From positions 11,396,878-11,460,877 of the forward strand of contig OY829326.1 in NCBI GenBank assembly GCA_963691655.1: 64,000 nt of DNA, given 5' to 3'. Below, in pieces: positions 1-12,250 of the stretch. The notes below the pieces were generated by a model. The model made no database searches and was not told the DNA's origin. It saw only the letters and a program-made list of their open reading frames with translations. The position numbers were made by a program, and so were the translations under genes. The stretch is from Toxonevra muliebris. Taxonomy: Eukaryota; Arthropoda; Insecta; Diptera; Pallopteridae. How positions within the stretch are numbered: position 1 is the first letter of the stretch; each line of letters starts with the position of its first letter.

Positions 1-111
1 TATAGAAAAGGTGTCTCCGACAGTATAAAACGTCTTCTCTCCTATAGAAGAAAAGGTGTCTGCGACAGTATAAAACGTCTTCTCTCCTATAGAAGAAAAG
101 GTGTCTGCGAC

Positions 112-250
112 AGTATAAAACGTCAGTATAAAACGTCTTCTCCCCTATAGAAAAGGTGTCTGCGACAGTATAAAACGTCAGAATAAAACGTCTTCTCTCC
201 TATAGAAAAGGTGTCTCCGACAGTATAAAACGTCAGTATAAAACGTCTTC
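112..250 (+). repeat. Cluster of three tandem 55-bp monomers (13-bp internal duplication)
   Basis: AGTATAAAACGTC is directly duplicated inside the monomer, giving 42+13=55 bp. Insertions start at 125, 180 (variant AGAATAAAACG) and 235, exactly 55 bp apart, so the 55-bp form was itself amplified in tandem. Equivalent clusters start at 3496/3551/3606, 6690/6745/6800, 7875/7930/7985, 8802/8857/8912, 10449/10504/10559 and 11676/11731/11786. Two-copy versions are at 1310/1365 and 4681/4736. Each insertion moves any reading frame by one base. Confidence 0.93.
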
Positions 251-1641
251 TCTCCTATAGAAAAGGTATCTCCGACAGTATAAAACGTCTTCTCCCCTAT
301 AGAAAAGGTATCTCCGACAGTATAAAACGTCTTCTCTCCTATAGAAAAGGTGTCTCCGACAGTATAAAACGTCTTCTCTCCTATAGAAAAGGTGTCTCCG
401 ACAGTATAAAACGTCTTCTCCCCTATAGAAAAGGTGTCTCCGACAGTATAAAACGTCTTCTCCCCTATAGAAAAGGTGTCTCCGACAGTATAAAACGTCT
501 TCTCTCCTATAGAAGAAAAGGTGTCTGCGACAGTATAAAACGTCTTCTCCCCTATAGAAAAGGTGTCTCCGACAGTATAAAACGTCTTCTCCCCTATAGA
601 AAAGGTGTCTCCGACAGTATAAAACGTCTTCTCTCCTATAGAAGAAAAGGTGTCTGCGACAGTATAAAACGTCTTCTCCCCTATAGAAAAGGTGTCTCTG
701 ACAGTATAAAACGTCTTCTCTCCTATAGAAAAGGTGTCTCCGACAGTATAAAACGTCTTCTCTCCTATAGAAAAGGTGTCTCCGACAGTATAAAACGTCT
801 TCTCTCCTATAGAAAAGGTTTCTCCGACAGTATAAAACGTCTTCTCTCCTATAGAAAAGGTGTCTCCGACAGTATAAAACGTCTTCTCCCCTATAGAAAA
901 GGTGTCTGCGACAGTATAAAACGTCTTCTCCCCTATAGAAAAGGTGTCTGCGACAGTATAAAACGTCTTCTCCCCTATAGAAAAGGTTTCTCCGACAGTA
1001 TAAAACGTCTTCTCCCCTATAGAAAAGGTTTCTCCGACAGTATAAAACGTCTTCTCCCCTATGGAAAAGGTGTCTGCGACAGTATAAAACGTCTTCTCTC
1101 CTATAGAAAAGGTGTCTCCGACAGTATAAAACGTCTTCTCCCCTATAGAAAAGGTGTCTGCGACAGTATAAAACGTCTTCTCCCCTATAGAAAAGGTGTC
1201 TCCGACAGTATAAAACGTCTTCTCTCCTATAGAAGAAAAGGTGTCTGCGACAGTATAAAACGTCTTCTCTCCTATAGAAGAAAAGGTGTCTGCGACAGTA
1301 TAAAACGTCAGTATAAAACGTCTTCTCTCCTATAGAAAAGGTGTCTGCGACAGTATAAAACGTCAGTATAAAACGTCTTCTCTCCTATAGAAAAGGTATC
1401 TCCGACAGTATAAAACGTCTTCTCCCCTATAGAAAAGGTATCTCCGACAGTATAAAACGTCTTCTCTCCTATAGAAAAGGTGTCTCCGACAGTATAAAAC
1501 GTCTTCTCTCCTATAGAAAAGGTGTCTCCGACAGTATAAAACGTCTTCTCCCCTATAGAAAAGGTGTCTCCGACAGTATAAAACGTCTTCTCCCCTATAG
1601 AAAAGGTGTCTCCGACAGTATAAAACGTCTTCTCTCCTATA

Positions 1642-2071
1642 GAAGAAAAGGTGTCTGCGACAGTATAAAACGTCTTCTCCCCTATAGAAAAGGTGTCTCC
1701 GACAGTATAAAACGTCTTCTCCCCTATAGAAAAGGTGTCTCCGACAGTATAAAACGTCTTCTCTCCTATAGAAGAAAAGGTGTCTGCGACAGTATAAAAC
1801 GTCTTCTCCCCTATAGAAAAGGTGTCTCCGACAGTATAAAACGTCTTCTCCCCTATAGAAAAGGTGTCTCCGACAGTATAAAACGTCTTCTCTCCTATAG
1901 AAGAAAAGGTGTCTGCGACAGTATAAAACGTCTTCTCCCCTATAGAAAAGGTGTCTCCGACAGTATAAAACGTCTTCTCCCCTATAGAAAAGGTGTCTCC
2001 GACAGTATAAAACGTCTTCTCTCCTATAGAAGAAAAGGTGTCTGCGACAGTATAAAACGTCTTCTCCCCTA
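1642..2071 (+). repeat. 129-bp trimer array (42+42+45), four copies
   Basis: GAA-insert monomers lie at 1642, 1771, 1900 and 2029, exactly 129 bp apart. Each trimer is one 45-bp G37 monomer followed by two 42-bp CCCC/C37-type monomers. The corresponding site in copy 2 (5013, 5142) has two trimers, and so does the site at 512/641. This is a mid-scale higher-order unit between the monomer and the 3.4-kb block. Confidence 0.88.
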
Positions 2072-3417
2072 TAGAAAAGGTGTCTCCGACAGTATAAAAC
2101 GTCTTCTCTCCTATAGAAAAGGTGTCTCCGACAGTATAAAACGTCTTCTCTCCTATAAAAAAGGTGTCTCCGACAGTATAAAACGTCTTCTCTCCTATAG
2201 AAAAGGTTTCTCCGACAGTATAAAACGTCTTCTCTCCTATAGAAAAGGTGTCTCCGACAGTATAAAACGTCTTCTCTCCTATAGAAAAGGTGTCTGCGAC
2301 AGTATAAAACGTCTTCTCTCCTATAGAAAAGGTGTCTGCGACAGTATAAAACGTCTTCTCCCCTATAGAAAAGGTTTCTCCGACAGTATAAAACGTCTTC
2401 TCTCCTATAGAAAAGGTGTCTCCGACAGTATAAAACGTCTTCTCTCCTATAGAAAAGGTGTCTGCGACAGTATAAAACGTCTTCTCCCCTATAGAAAAGG
2501 TTTCTCCGACAGTATAAAACGTCTTCTCCCCTATAGAAAAGGTGTCTCCGACAGTATAAAACGTCTTCTCCCCTATGGAAAAGGTGTCTGCGACAGTATA
2601 AAACGTCTTCTCCCCTATAGAAAAGGTGTCTCCGACAGTATAAAACGTCTTCTCTCCTATAGAAAAGGTGTCTCCGACAGTATAAAACGTCTTCTCCCTT
2701 ATAGAAAAGGTATCTCCGACAGTATAAAACGTCTTCTCCCCTATAGAAAAGATGTCTGCGACAGTATAAAACGTCTTCTCTCCTATAGAAAAGGTGTCTG
2801 CGACAGTATAAAACGTCTTCTCCCCTATAGAAAAGGTTTCTCCGACAGTATAAAACGTCTTCTCTCCTATAGAAAAGGTGTCTCCGACAGTATAAAACGT
2901 CTTCTCTCCTATAGAAAAGGTGTCTCCGACAGTATAAAACGTCTTCTCTCCTATAGAAAAGGTTTCTCCGACAGTATAAAACGTCTTCTCTCCTATAGAA
3001 AAGGTGTCTCCGACAGTATAAAACGTCTTCTCTCCTATAGAAAAGGTGTCTGCGACAGTATAAAACGTCTTCTCTCCTATAGAAAAGGTGTCTGCGACAG
3101 TATAAAACGTCTTCTCCCCTATAGAAAAGGTTTCTCCGACAGTATAAAACGTCTTCTCTCCTATAGAAAAGGTGTCTCCGACAGTATAAAACGTCTTCTC
3201 CCCTATAGAAAAGGTGTCTGCGACAGTATAAAACGTCTTCTCCCCTATAGAAAAGGTGTCTGCGACAGTATAAAACGTCTTCTCTCCTATAGAAAAGGTG
3301 TCTTCGACAGTATAAAACGTCTTCTCCCCTATAGAAAAGGTGTCTGCGACAGTATAAAACGTCTTCTCCCCTATAGAAAAGGTGTCTCCGACAGTATAAA
3401 ACGTCTTCTCTCCTATA

Positions 3418-6400
3418 GAAGAAAAGGTGTCTGCGACAGTATAAAACGTCTTCTCTCCTATAGAAGAAAAGGTGTCTGCGACAGTATAAAACGTCAGTAT
3501 AAAACGTCTTCTCCCCTATAGAAAAGGTGTCTGCGACAGTATAAAACGTCAGAATAAAACGTCTTCTCTCCTATAGAAAAGGTGTCTCCGACAGTATAAA
3601 ACGTCAGTATAAAACGTCTTCTCTCCTATAGAAAAGGTATCTCCGACAGTATAAAACGTCTTCTCCCCTATAGAAAAGGTATCTCCGACAGTATAAAACG
3701 TCTTCTCTCCTATAGAAAAGGTGTCTCCGACAGTATAAAACGTCTTCTCTCCTATAGAAAAGGTGTCTCCGACAGTATAAAACGTCTTCTCCCCTATAGA
3801 AAAGGTGTCTCCGACAGTATAAAACGTCTTCTCCCCTATAGAAAAGGTGTCTCCGACAGTATAAAACGTCTTCTCTCCTATAGAAGAAAAGGTGTCTGCG
3901 ACAGTATAAAACGTCTTCTCCCCTATAGAAAAGGTGTCTCCGACAGTATAAAACGTCTTCTCCCCTATAGAAAAGGTGTCTCCGACAGTATAAAACGTCT
4001 TCTCTCCTATAGAAGAAAAGGTGTCTGCGACAGTATAAAACGTCTTCTCCCCTATAGAAAAGGTGTCTCTGACAGTATAAAACGTCTTCTCTCCTATAGA
4101 AAAGGTGTCTCCGACAGTATAAAACGTCTTCTCTCCTATAGAAAAGGTGTCTCCGACAGTATAAAACGTCTTCTCTCCTATAGAAAAGGTTTCTCCGACA
4201 GTATAAAACGTCTTCTCTCCTATAGAAAAGGTGTCTCCGACAGTATAAAACGTCTTCTCCCCTATAGAAAAGGTGTCTGCGACAGTATAAAACGTCTTCT
4301 CCCCTATAGAAAAGGTGTCTGCGACAGTATAAAACGTCTTCTCCCCTATAGAAAAGGTTTCTCCGACAGTATAAAACGTCTTCTCCCCTATAGAAAAGGT
4401 TTCTCCGACAGTATAAAACGTCTTCTCCCCTATGGAAAAGGTGTCTGCGACAGTATAAAACGTCTTCTCTCCTATAGAAAAGGTGTCTCCGACAGTATAA
4501 AACGTCTTCTCCCCTATAGAAAAGGTGTCTGCGACAGTATAAAACGTCTTCTCCCCTATAGAAAAGGTGTCTCCGACAGTATAAAACGTCTTCTCTCCTA
4601 TAGAAGAAAAGGTGTCTGCGACAGTATAAAACGTCTTCTCTCCTATAGAAGAAAAGGTGTCTGCGACAGTATAAAACGTCAGTATAAAACGTCTTCTCTC
4701 CTATAGAAAAGGTGTCTGCGACAGTATAAAACGTCAGTATAAAACGTCTTCTCTCCTATAGAAAAGGTATCTCCGACAGTATAAAACGTCTTCTCCCCTA
4801 TAGAAAAGGTATCTCCGACAGTATAAAACGTCTTCTCTCCTATAGAAAAGGTGTCTCCGACAGTATAAAACGTCTTCTCTCCTATAGAAAAGGTGTCTCC
4901 GACAGTATAAAACGTCTTCTCCCCTATAGAAAAGGTGTCTCCGACAGTATAAAACGTCTTCTCCCCTATAGAAAAGGTGTCTCCGACAGTATAAAACGTC
5001 TTCTCTCCTATAGAAGAAAAGGTGTCTGCGACAGTATAAAACGTCTTCTCCCCTATAGAAAAGGTGTCTCCGACAGTATAAAACGTCTTCTCCCCTATAG
5101 AAAAGGTGTCTCCGACAGTATAAAACGTCTTCTCTCCTATAGAAGAAAAGGTGTCTGCGACAGTATAAAACGTCTTCTCCCCTATAGAAAAGGTGTCTCC
5201 GACAGTATAAAACGTCTTCTCTCCTATAGAAAAGGTGTCTCCGACAGTATAAAACGTCTTCTCTCCTATAAAAAAGGTGTCTCCGACAGTATAAAACGTC
5301 TTCTCTCCTATAGAAAAGGTTTCTCCGACAGTATAAAACGTCTTCTCTCCTATAGAAAAGGTGTCTCCGACAGTATAAAACGTCTTCTCTCCTATAGAAA
5401 AGGTGTCTGCGACAGTATAAAACGTCTTCTCTCCTATAGAAAAGGTGTCTGCGACAGTATAAAACGTCTTCTCCCCTATAGAAAAGGTTTCTCCGACAGT
5501 ATAAAACGTCTTCTCTCCTATAGAAAAGGTGTCTCCGACAGTATAAAACGTCTTCTCTCCTATAGAAAAGGTGTCTGCGACAGTATAAAACGTCTTCTCC
5601 CCTATAGAAAAGGTTTCTCCGACAGTATAAAACGTCTTCTCTCCTATAGAAAAGGTGTCTCCGACAGTATAAAACGTCTTCTCTCCTATAGAAAAGGTGT
5701 CTGCGACAGTATAAAACGTCTTCTCCCCTATAGAAAAGGTTTCTCCGACAGTATAAAACGTCTTCTCTCCTATAGAAAAGGTGTCTGCGACAGTATAAAA
5801 CGTCTTCTCCCCTATAGAAAAGGTGTCTCCGACAGTATAAAACGTCTTCTCCCCTATGGAAAAGGTGTCTGCGACAGTATAAAACGTCTTCTCCCCTATA
5901 GAAAAGGTGTCTCCGACAGTATAAAACGTCTTCTCTCCTATAGAAAAGGTGTCTCCGACAGTATAAAACGTCTTCTCCCTTATAGAAAAGGTATCTCCGA
6001 CAGTATAAAACGTCTTCTCCCCTATAGAAAAGATGTCTGCGACAGTATAAAACGTCTTCTCTCCTATAGAAAAGGTGTCTGCGACAGTATAAAACGTCTT
6101 CTCCCCTATAGAAAAGGTTTCTCCGACAGTATAAAACGTCTTCTCTCCTATAGAAAAGGTGTCTCCGACAGTATAAAACGTCTTCTCTCCTATAGAAAAG
6201 GTGTCTGCGACAGTATAAAACGTCTTCTCCCCTATAGAAAAGGTTTCTCCGACAGTATAAAACGTCTTCTCCCCTATAGAAAAGGTTTCTCCGACAGTAT
6301 AAAACGTCTTCTCTCCTATAGAAAAGGTGTCTCCGACAGTATAAAACGTCTTCTCTCCTATAGAAAAGGTGTCTGCGACAGTATAAAACGTCTTCTCCCC

Positions 6401-6656
6401 TATAGAAAAGGTTTCTCCGACAGTATAAAACGTCTTCTCCCCTATAGAAAAGGTTTCTCCGACAGTATAAAACGTCTTCTCTCCTATAGAAAAGGTGTCT
6501 CCGACAGTATAAAACGTCTTCTCTCCTATAGAAAAGGTGTCTGCGACAGTATAAAACGTCTTCTCCCCTATAGAAAAGGTTTCTCCGACAGTATAAAACG
6601 TCTTCTCTCCTATAGAAAAGGTGTCTCCGACAGTATAAAACGTCTTCTCTCCTATA
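3418..6656 (+). repeat. Higher-order block A, copy 2
   Basis: This is a second copy of the block starting at 47, with the same order of diagnostic monomers over the first 1.7 kb and stepwise whole-monomer differences after that. It has two tandem 129-bp trimers where copy 1 has four. Within it, the stretch from 5.5 to 6.6 kb repeats a short cycle of GTTTCTCC, GTGTCTCC and GTGTCTGCG monomers several times, which suggests a further local amplification. The right limit is set at the next GAA-insert monomer (6657). Confidence 0.75.
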
Positions 6657-8723
6657 GAAGAAAAGGTGTCTGCGACAGTATAAAACGTCAGTATAAAACG
6701 TCTTCTCTCCTATAGAAAAGGTGTCTGCGACAGTATAAAACGTCAGTATAAAACGTCTTCTCTCCTATAGAAAAGGTGTCTCCGACAGTATAAAACGTCA
6801 GTATAAAACGTCTTCTCTCCTATAGAAAAGGTATCTCCGACAGTATAAAACGTCTTCTCCCCTATAGAAAAGGTATCTCCGACAGTATAAAACGTCTTCT
6901 CTCCTATAGAAAAGGTGTCTCCGACAGTATAAAACGTCTTCTCTCCTATAGAAAAGGTGTCTCCGACAGTATAAAACGTCTTCTCCCCTATAGAAAAGGT
7001 GTCTCCGACAGTATAAAACGTCTTCTCCCCTATAGAAAAGGTGTCTCCGACAGTATAAAACGTCTTCTCTCCTATAGAAGAAAAGGTGTCTGCGACAGTA
7101 TAAAACGTCTTCTCCCCTATAGAAAAGGTGTCTCCGACAGTATAAAACGTCTTCTCCCCTATAGAAAAGGTGTCTCCGACAGTATAAAACGTCTTCTCTC
7201 CTATAGAAGAAAAGGTGTCTGCGAAAGTATAAAACGTCTTCTCCCCTATAGAAAAGGTGTCTCCGACAGTATAAAACGTCTTCTCTCCTATAGAAAAGGT
7301 GTCTCCGACAGTATAAAACGTCTTCTCTCCTATAGAAAAGGTGTCTCCGACAGTATAAAACGTCTTCTCTCCTATAGAAAAGGTTTCTCCGACAGTATAA
7401 AACGTCTTCTCTCCTATAGAAAAGGTGTCTCCGACAGTATAAAACGTCTTCTCCCCTATAGAAAAGGTGTCTGCGACAGTATAAAACGTCTTCTCCCCTA
7501 TAGAAAAGGTGTCTGCGACAGTATAAAACGTCTTCTCCCCTATAGAAAAGGTTTCTCCGACAGTATAAAACGTCTTCTCCCCTATAGAAAAGGTTTCTCC
7601 GACAGTATAAAACGTCTTCTCCCCTATGGAAAAGGTGTCTGCGACAGTATAAAACGTCTTCTCTCCTATAGAAAAGGTGTCTCCGACAGTATAAAACGTC
7701 TTCTCCCCTATAGAAAAGGTGTCTGCGACAGTATAAAACGTCTTCTCCCCTATAGAAAAGGTGTCTCCGACAGTATAAAACGTCTTCTCTCCTATAGAAG
7801 AAAAGGTGTCTGCGACAGTATAAAACGTCTTCTCTCCTATAGAAGAAAAGGTGTCTGCGACAGTATAAAACGTCAGTATAAAACGTCTTCTCTCCTATAG
7901 AAAAGGTGTCTGCGACAGTATAAAACGTCAGTATAAAACGTCTTCTCTCCTATAGAAAAGGTGTCTCCGACAGTATAAAACGTCAGTATAAAACGTCTTC
8001 TCTCCTATAGAAAAGGTATCTCCGACAGTATAAAACGTCTTCTCTCCTATAGAAAAGGTGTCTCCGACAGTATAAAACGTCTTCTCTCCTATAGAAAAGG
8101 TGTCTGCGACAGTATAAAACGTCTTCTCCCCTATAGAAAAGGTTTCTCCGACAGTATAAAACGTCTTCTCTCCTATAGAAAAGGTGTCTCCGACAGTATA
8201 AAACGTCTTCTCTCCTATAGAAAAGGTGTCTCCGACAGTATAAAACGTCTTCTCTCCTATAGAAAAGGTTTCTCCGACAGTATAAAACGTCTTCTCTCCT
8301 ATAGAAAAGGTGTCTCCGACAGTATAAAACGTCTTCTCTCCTATAGAAAAGGTGTCTGCGACAGTATAAAACGTCTTCTCTCCTATAGAAAAGGTGTCTG
8401 CGACAGTATAAAACGTCTTCTCTCCTATAGAAAAGGTGTCTGCGACAGTATAAAACGTCTTCTCTCCTATAGAAAAGGTGTCTCCGACAGTATAAAACGT
8501 CTTCTCCCCTATAGAAAAGGTGTCTGCGACAGTATAAAACGTCTTCTCCCCTATAGAAAAGGTGTCTGCGACAGTATAAAACGTCTTCTCTCCTATAGAA
8601 AAGGTGTCTTCGACAGTATAAAACGTCTTCTCCCCTATAGAAAAGGTGTCTGCGACAGTATAAAACGTCTTCTCCCCTATAGAAAAGGTGTCTCCGACAG
8701 TATAAAACGTCTTCTCTCCTATA

Positions 8724-10370
8724 GAAGAAAAGGTGTCTGCGACAGTATAAAACGTCTTCTCTCCTATAGAAGAAAAGGTGTCTGCGACAGTATAAAACGT
8801 CAGTATAAAACGTCTTCTCTCCTATAGAAAAGGTGTCTGCGACAGTATAAAACGTCAGAATAAAACGTCTTCTCTCCTATAGAAAAGGTGTCTCCGACAG
8901 TATAAAACGTCAGTATAAAACGTCTTCTCTCCTATAGAAAAGGTATCTCCGACAGTATAAAACGTCTTCTCCCCTATAGAAAAGGTATCTCCGACAGTAT
9001 AAAACGTCTTCTCTCCTATAGAAAAGGTGTCTCCGACAGTATAAAACGTCTTCTCTCCTATAGAAAAGGTGTCTCCGACAGTATAAAACGTCTTCTCCCC
9101 TATAGAAAAGGTGTCTCCGACAGTATAAAACGTCTTCTCCCCTATAGAAAAGGTGTCTCCGACAGTATAAAACGTCTTCTCTCCTATAGAAGAAAAGGTG
9201 TCTGCGACAGTATAAAACGTCTTCTCCCCTATAGAAAAGGTGTCTCCGACAGTATAAAACGTCTTCTCCCCTATAGAAAAGGTGTCTCCGACAGTATAAA
9301 ACGTCTTCTCTCCTATAGAAGAAAAGGTGTCTGCGACAGTATAAAACGTCTTCTCCCCTATAGAAAAGGTGTCTCTGACAGTATAAAACGTCTTCTCTCC
9401 TATAGAAAAGGTGTCTCCGACAGTATAAAACGTCTTCTCTCCTATAGAAAAGGTGTCTCCGACAGTATAAAACGTCTTCTCTCCTATAGAAAAGGTTTCT
9501 CCGACAGTATAAAACGTCTTCTCTCCTATAGAAAAGGTGTCTCCGACAGTATAAAACGTCTTCTCCCCTATAGAAAAGGTGTCTGCGACAGTATAAAACG
9601 TCTTCTCCCCTATAGAAAAGGTGTCTGCGACAGTATAAAACGTCTTCTCCCCTATAGAAAAGGTTTCTCCGACAGTATAAAACGTCTTCTCCCCTATAGA
9701 AAAGGTTTCTCCGACAGTATAAAACGTCTTCTCTCCTATAGAAAAGGTGTCTCCGACAGTATAAAACGTCTTCTCTCCTATAGAAAAGGTTTCTCCGACA
9801 GTATAAAACGTCTTCTCTCCTATAGAAAAGGTGTCTCCGACAGTATAAAACGTCTTCTCCCCTATAGAAAAGGTGTCTGCGACAGTATAAAACGTCTTCT
9901 CCCCTATAGAAAAGGTGTCTGCGACAGTATAAAACGTCTTCTCCCCTATAGAAAAGGTTTCTCCGACAGTATAAAACGTCTTCTCCCCTATAGAAAAGGT
10001 TTCTCCGACAGTATAAAACGTCTTCTCCCCTATAGAAAAGGTGTCTGCGACAGTATAAAACGTCTTCTCTCCTATAGAAAAGGTGTCTGCGACAGTATAA
10101 AACGTCTTCTCTCCTATAGAAAAGGTGTCTCCGACAGTATAAAACGTCTTCTCCCCTATAGAAAAGGTGTCTGCGACAGTATAAAACGTCTTCTCCCCTA
10201 TAGAAAAGGTGTCTGCGACAGTATAAAACGTCTTCTCTCCTATAGAAAAGGTGTCTTCGACAGTATAAAACGTCTTCTCCCCTATAGAAAAGGTGTCTGC
10301 GACAGTATAAAACGTCTTCTCCCCTATAGAAAAGGTGTCTCCGACAGTATAAAACGTCTTCTCTCCTATA
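8724..10370 (+). repeat. Higher-order block A, copy 3 (1,647-bp spacing to copy 4)
   Basis: The GAAG pair at 8724/8769, AGAATAAAAC at 8857 and GTCTCTGAC near 9368 repeat the spacings of the block starting at 47: 133 bp from GAAG to AGAATA and 511 bp from AGAATA to GTCTCTGAC. All three markers recur exactly 1,647 bp later (10371, 10504, 11015). This copy is cut off early compared with the 3.37-kb copies. Confidence 0.8.
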
Positions 10371-12250
10371 GAAGAAAAGGTGTCTGCGACAGTATAAAAC
10401 GTCTTCTCTCCTATAGAAGAAAAGGTGTCTGCGACAGTATAAAACGTCAGTATAAAAAGTCTTCTCTCCTATAGAAAAGGTGTCTGCGACAGTATAAAAC
10501 GTCAGAATAAAACGTCTTCTCTCCTATAGAAAAGGTGTCTCCGACAGTATAAAACGTCAGTATAAAACGTCTTCTCTCCTATAGAAAAGGTATCTCCGAC
10601 AGTATAAAACGTCTTCTCCCCTATAGAAAAGGTATCTCCGACAGTATAAAACGTCTTCTCTCCTATAGAAAAGGTGTCTCCGACAGTATAAAACGTCTTC
10701 TCTCCTATAGAAAAGGTGTCTCCGACAGTATAAAACGTCTTCTCCCCTATAGAAAAGGTGTCTCCGACAGTATAAAACGTCTTCTCCCCTATAGAAAAGG
10801 TGTCTCCGACAGTATAAAACGTCTTCTCTCCTATAGAAGAAAAGGTGTCTGCGACAGTATAAAACGTCTTCTCCCCTATAGAAAAGGTGTCTCCGACAGT
10901 ATAAAACGTCTTCTCCCCTATAGAAAAGGTGTCTCCGACAGTATAAAACGTCTTCTCTCCTATAGAAGAAAAGGTGTCTGCGACAGTATAAAACGTCTTC
11001 TCCCCTATAGAAAAGGTGTCTCTGACAGTATAAAACGTCTTCTCTCCTATAGAAAAGGTGTCTCCGACAGTATAAAACGTCTTCTCTCCTATAGAAAAGG
11101 TGTCTCCGACAGTATAAAACGTCTTCTCTCCTATAGAAAAGGTTTCTCCGACAGTATAAAACGTCTTCTCTCCTATAGAAAAGGTGTCTCCGACAGTATA
11201 AAACGTCTTCTCCCCTATAGAAAAGGTGTCTGCGACAGTATAAAACGTCTTCTCCCCTATAGAAAAGGTGTCTGCGACAGTATAAAACGTCTTCTCCCCT
11301 ATAGAAAAGGTTTCTCCGACAGTATAAAACGTCTTCTCCCCTATAGAAAAGGTTTCTCCGACAGTATAAAACGTCTTCTCCCCTATGGAAAAGGTGTCTG
11401 CGACAGTATAAAACGTCTTCTCCCCTATGGAAAAGGTGTCTGCGACAGTATAAAACGTCTTCTCTCCTATAGAAAAGGTGTCTCCGACAGTATAAAACGT
11501 CTTCTCCCCTATAGAAAAGGTGTCTGCGACAGTATAAAACGTCTTCTCCCCTATAGAAAAGGTGTCTCCGACAGTATAAAACGTCTTCTCTCCTATAGAA
11601 GAAAAGGTGTCTGCGACAGTATAAAACGTCTTCTCTCCTATAGAAGAAAAGGTGTCTGCGACAGTATAAAACGTCAGTATAAAACGTCTTCTCTCCTATA
11701 GAAAAGGTGTCTGCGACAGTATAAAACGTCAGTATAAAACGTCTTCTCTCCTATAGAAAAGGTGTCTCCGACAGTATAAAACGTCAGTATAAAACGTCTT
11801 CTCTCCTATAGAAAAGGTATCTCCGACAGTATAAAACGTCTTCTCCCCTATAGAAAAGGTATCTCCGACAGTATAAAACGTCTTCTCTCCTATAGAAAAG
11901 GTGTCTCCGACAGTATAAAACGTCTTCTCTCCTATAGAAAAGGTGTCTCCGACAGTATAAAACGTCTTCTCCCCTATAGAAAAGGTGTCTCCGACAGTAT
12001 AAAACGTCTTCTCCCCTATAGAAAAGGTGTCTCCGACAGTATAAAACGTCTTCTCTCCTATAGAAGAAAAGGTGTCTGCGACAGTATAAAACGTCTTCTC
12101 CCCTATAGAAAAGGTGTCTCCGACAGTATAAAACGTCTTCTCCCCTATAGAAAAGGTGTCTCCGACAGTATAAAACGTCTTCTCCCCTATAGAAAAGGTG
12201 TCTCCGACAGTATAAAACGTCTTCTCTCCTATAGAAGAAAAGGTGTCTGC
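10371..12250 (+). repeat. Higher-order block A, copy 4
   Basis: This is the fourth occurrence of the marker series GAAG pair (10371/10416), AGAATAAAAC (10504) and GTCTCTGAC (11015), again with spacings of 133 and 511 bp. A further GAAG pair lies at 11598/11643, 1,227 bp after the first. That is one 42-bp monomer more than the 1,185 bp seen in copies 1 and 2. The extra unit is a duplicated CTATGG monomer near 11,386 and 11,428. A private C-to-A change gives ATAAAAAGTC near 10,451. Confidence 0.78.

Larger units (their letters stand above)
47..3417 (+). repeat. Higher-order block A, copy 1 (3,371-bp spacing to copy 2)
   Basis: Markers here recur 3,371 bp downstream: GAAG pairs 47 to 3418 and 1232 to 4603, the rare AGAATAAAAC 180 to 3551, the rare GTCTCTGAC near 691 to 4062, 55-bp insertions 1310 to 4681 and 1365 to 4736, and GAAG 1642 to 5013 and 1771 to 5142. 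After that the offset falls to 3,113 (TATAAAAAAGG-type monomer 2151 to 5264), because copy 1 has two more 129-bp trimers. It later rises to 3,281 (CCCTTATAG monomer near 2690 to 5971), a gain of four monomers in copy 2. Copy limits are set by the first paired marker. Confidence 0.82.
1..12250 (+). repeat. Satellite domain A: 45-bp (GAA-insert) and 55-bp monomers
   Basis: This part of the array is set apart by monomers reading TATAGAAGAAAAGG, a 3-bp GAA insertion giving 45 bp. Those I checked also carry the G37 (TCTGCGACA) allele, so the two changes are linked by descent. They fall as tandem pairs 45 bp apart, at 47/92, 1232/1277, 3418/3463, 4603/4648, 7797/7842, 8724/8769, 10371/10416 and 11598/11643, and as single copies including 6657. 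The last one is at about 12,234 and I see none later. Each pair is followed by two or three 55-bp monomers. The right boundary is where this marker stops, not a sharp junction. No gene is present. Confidence 0.9.
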
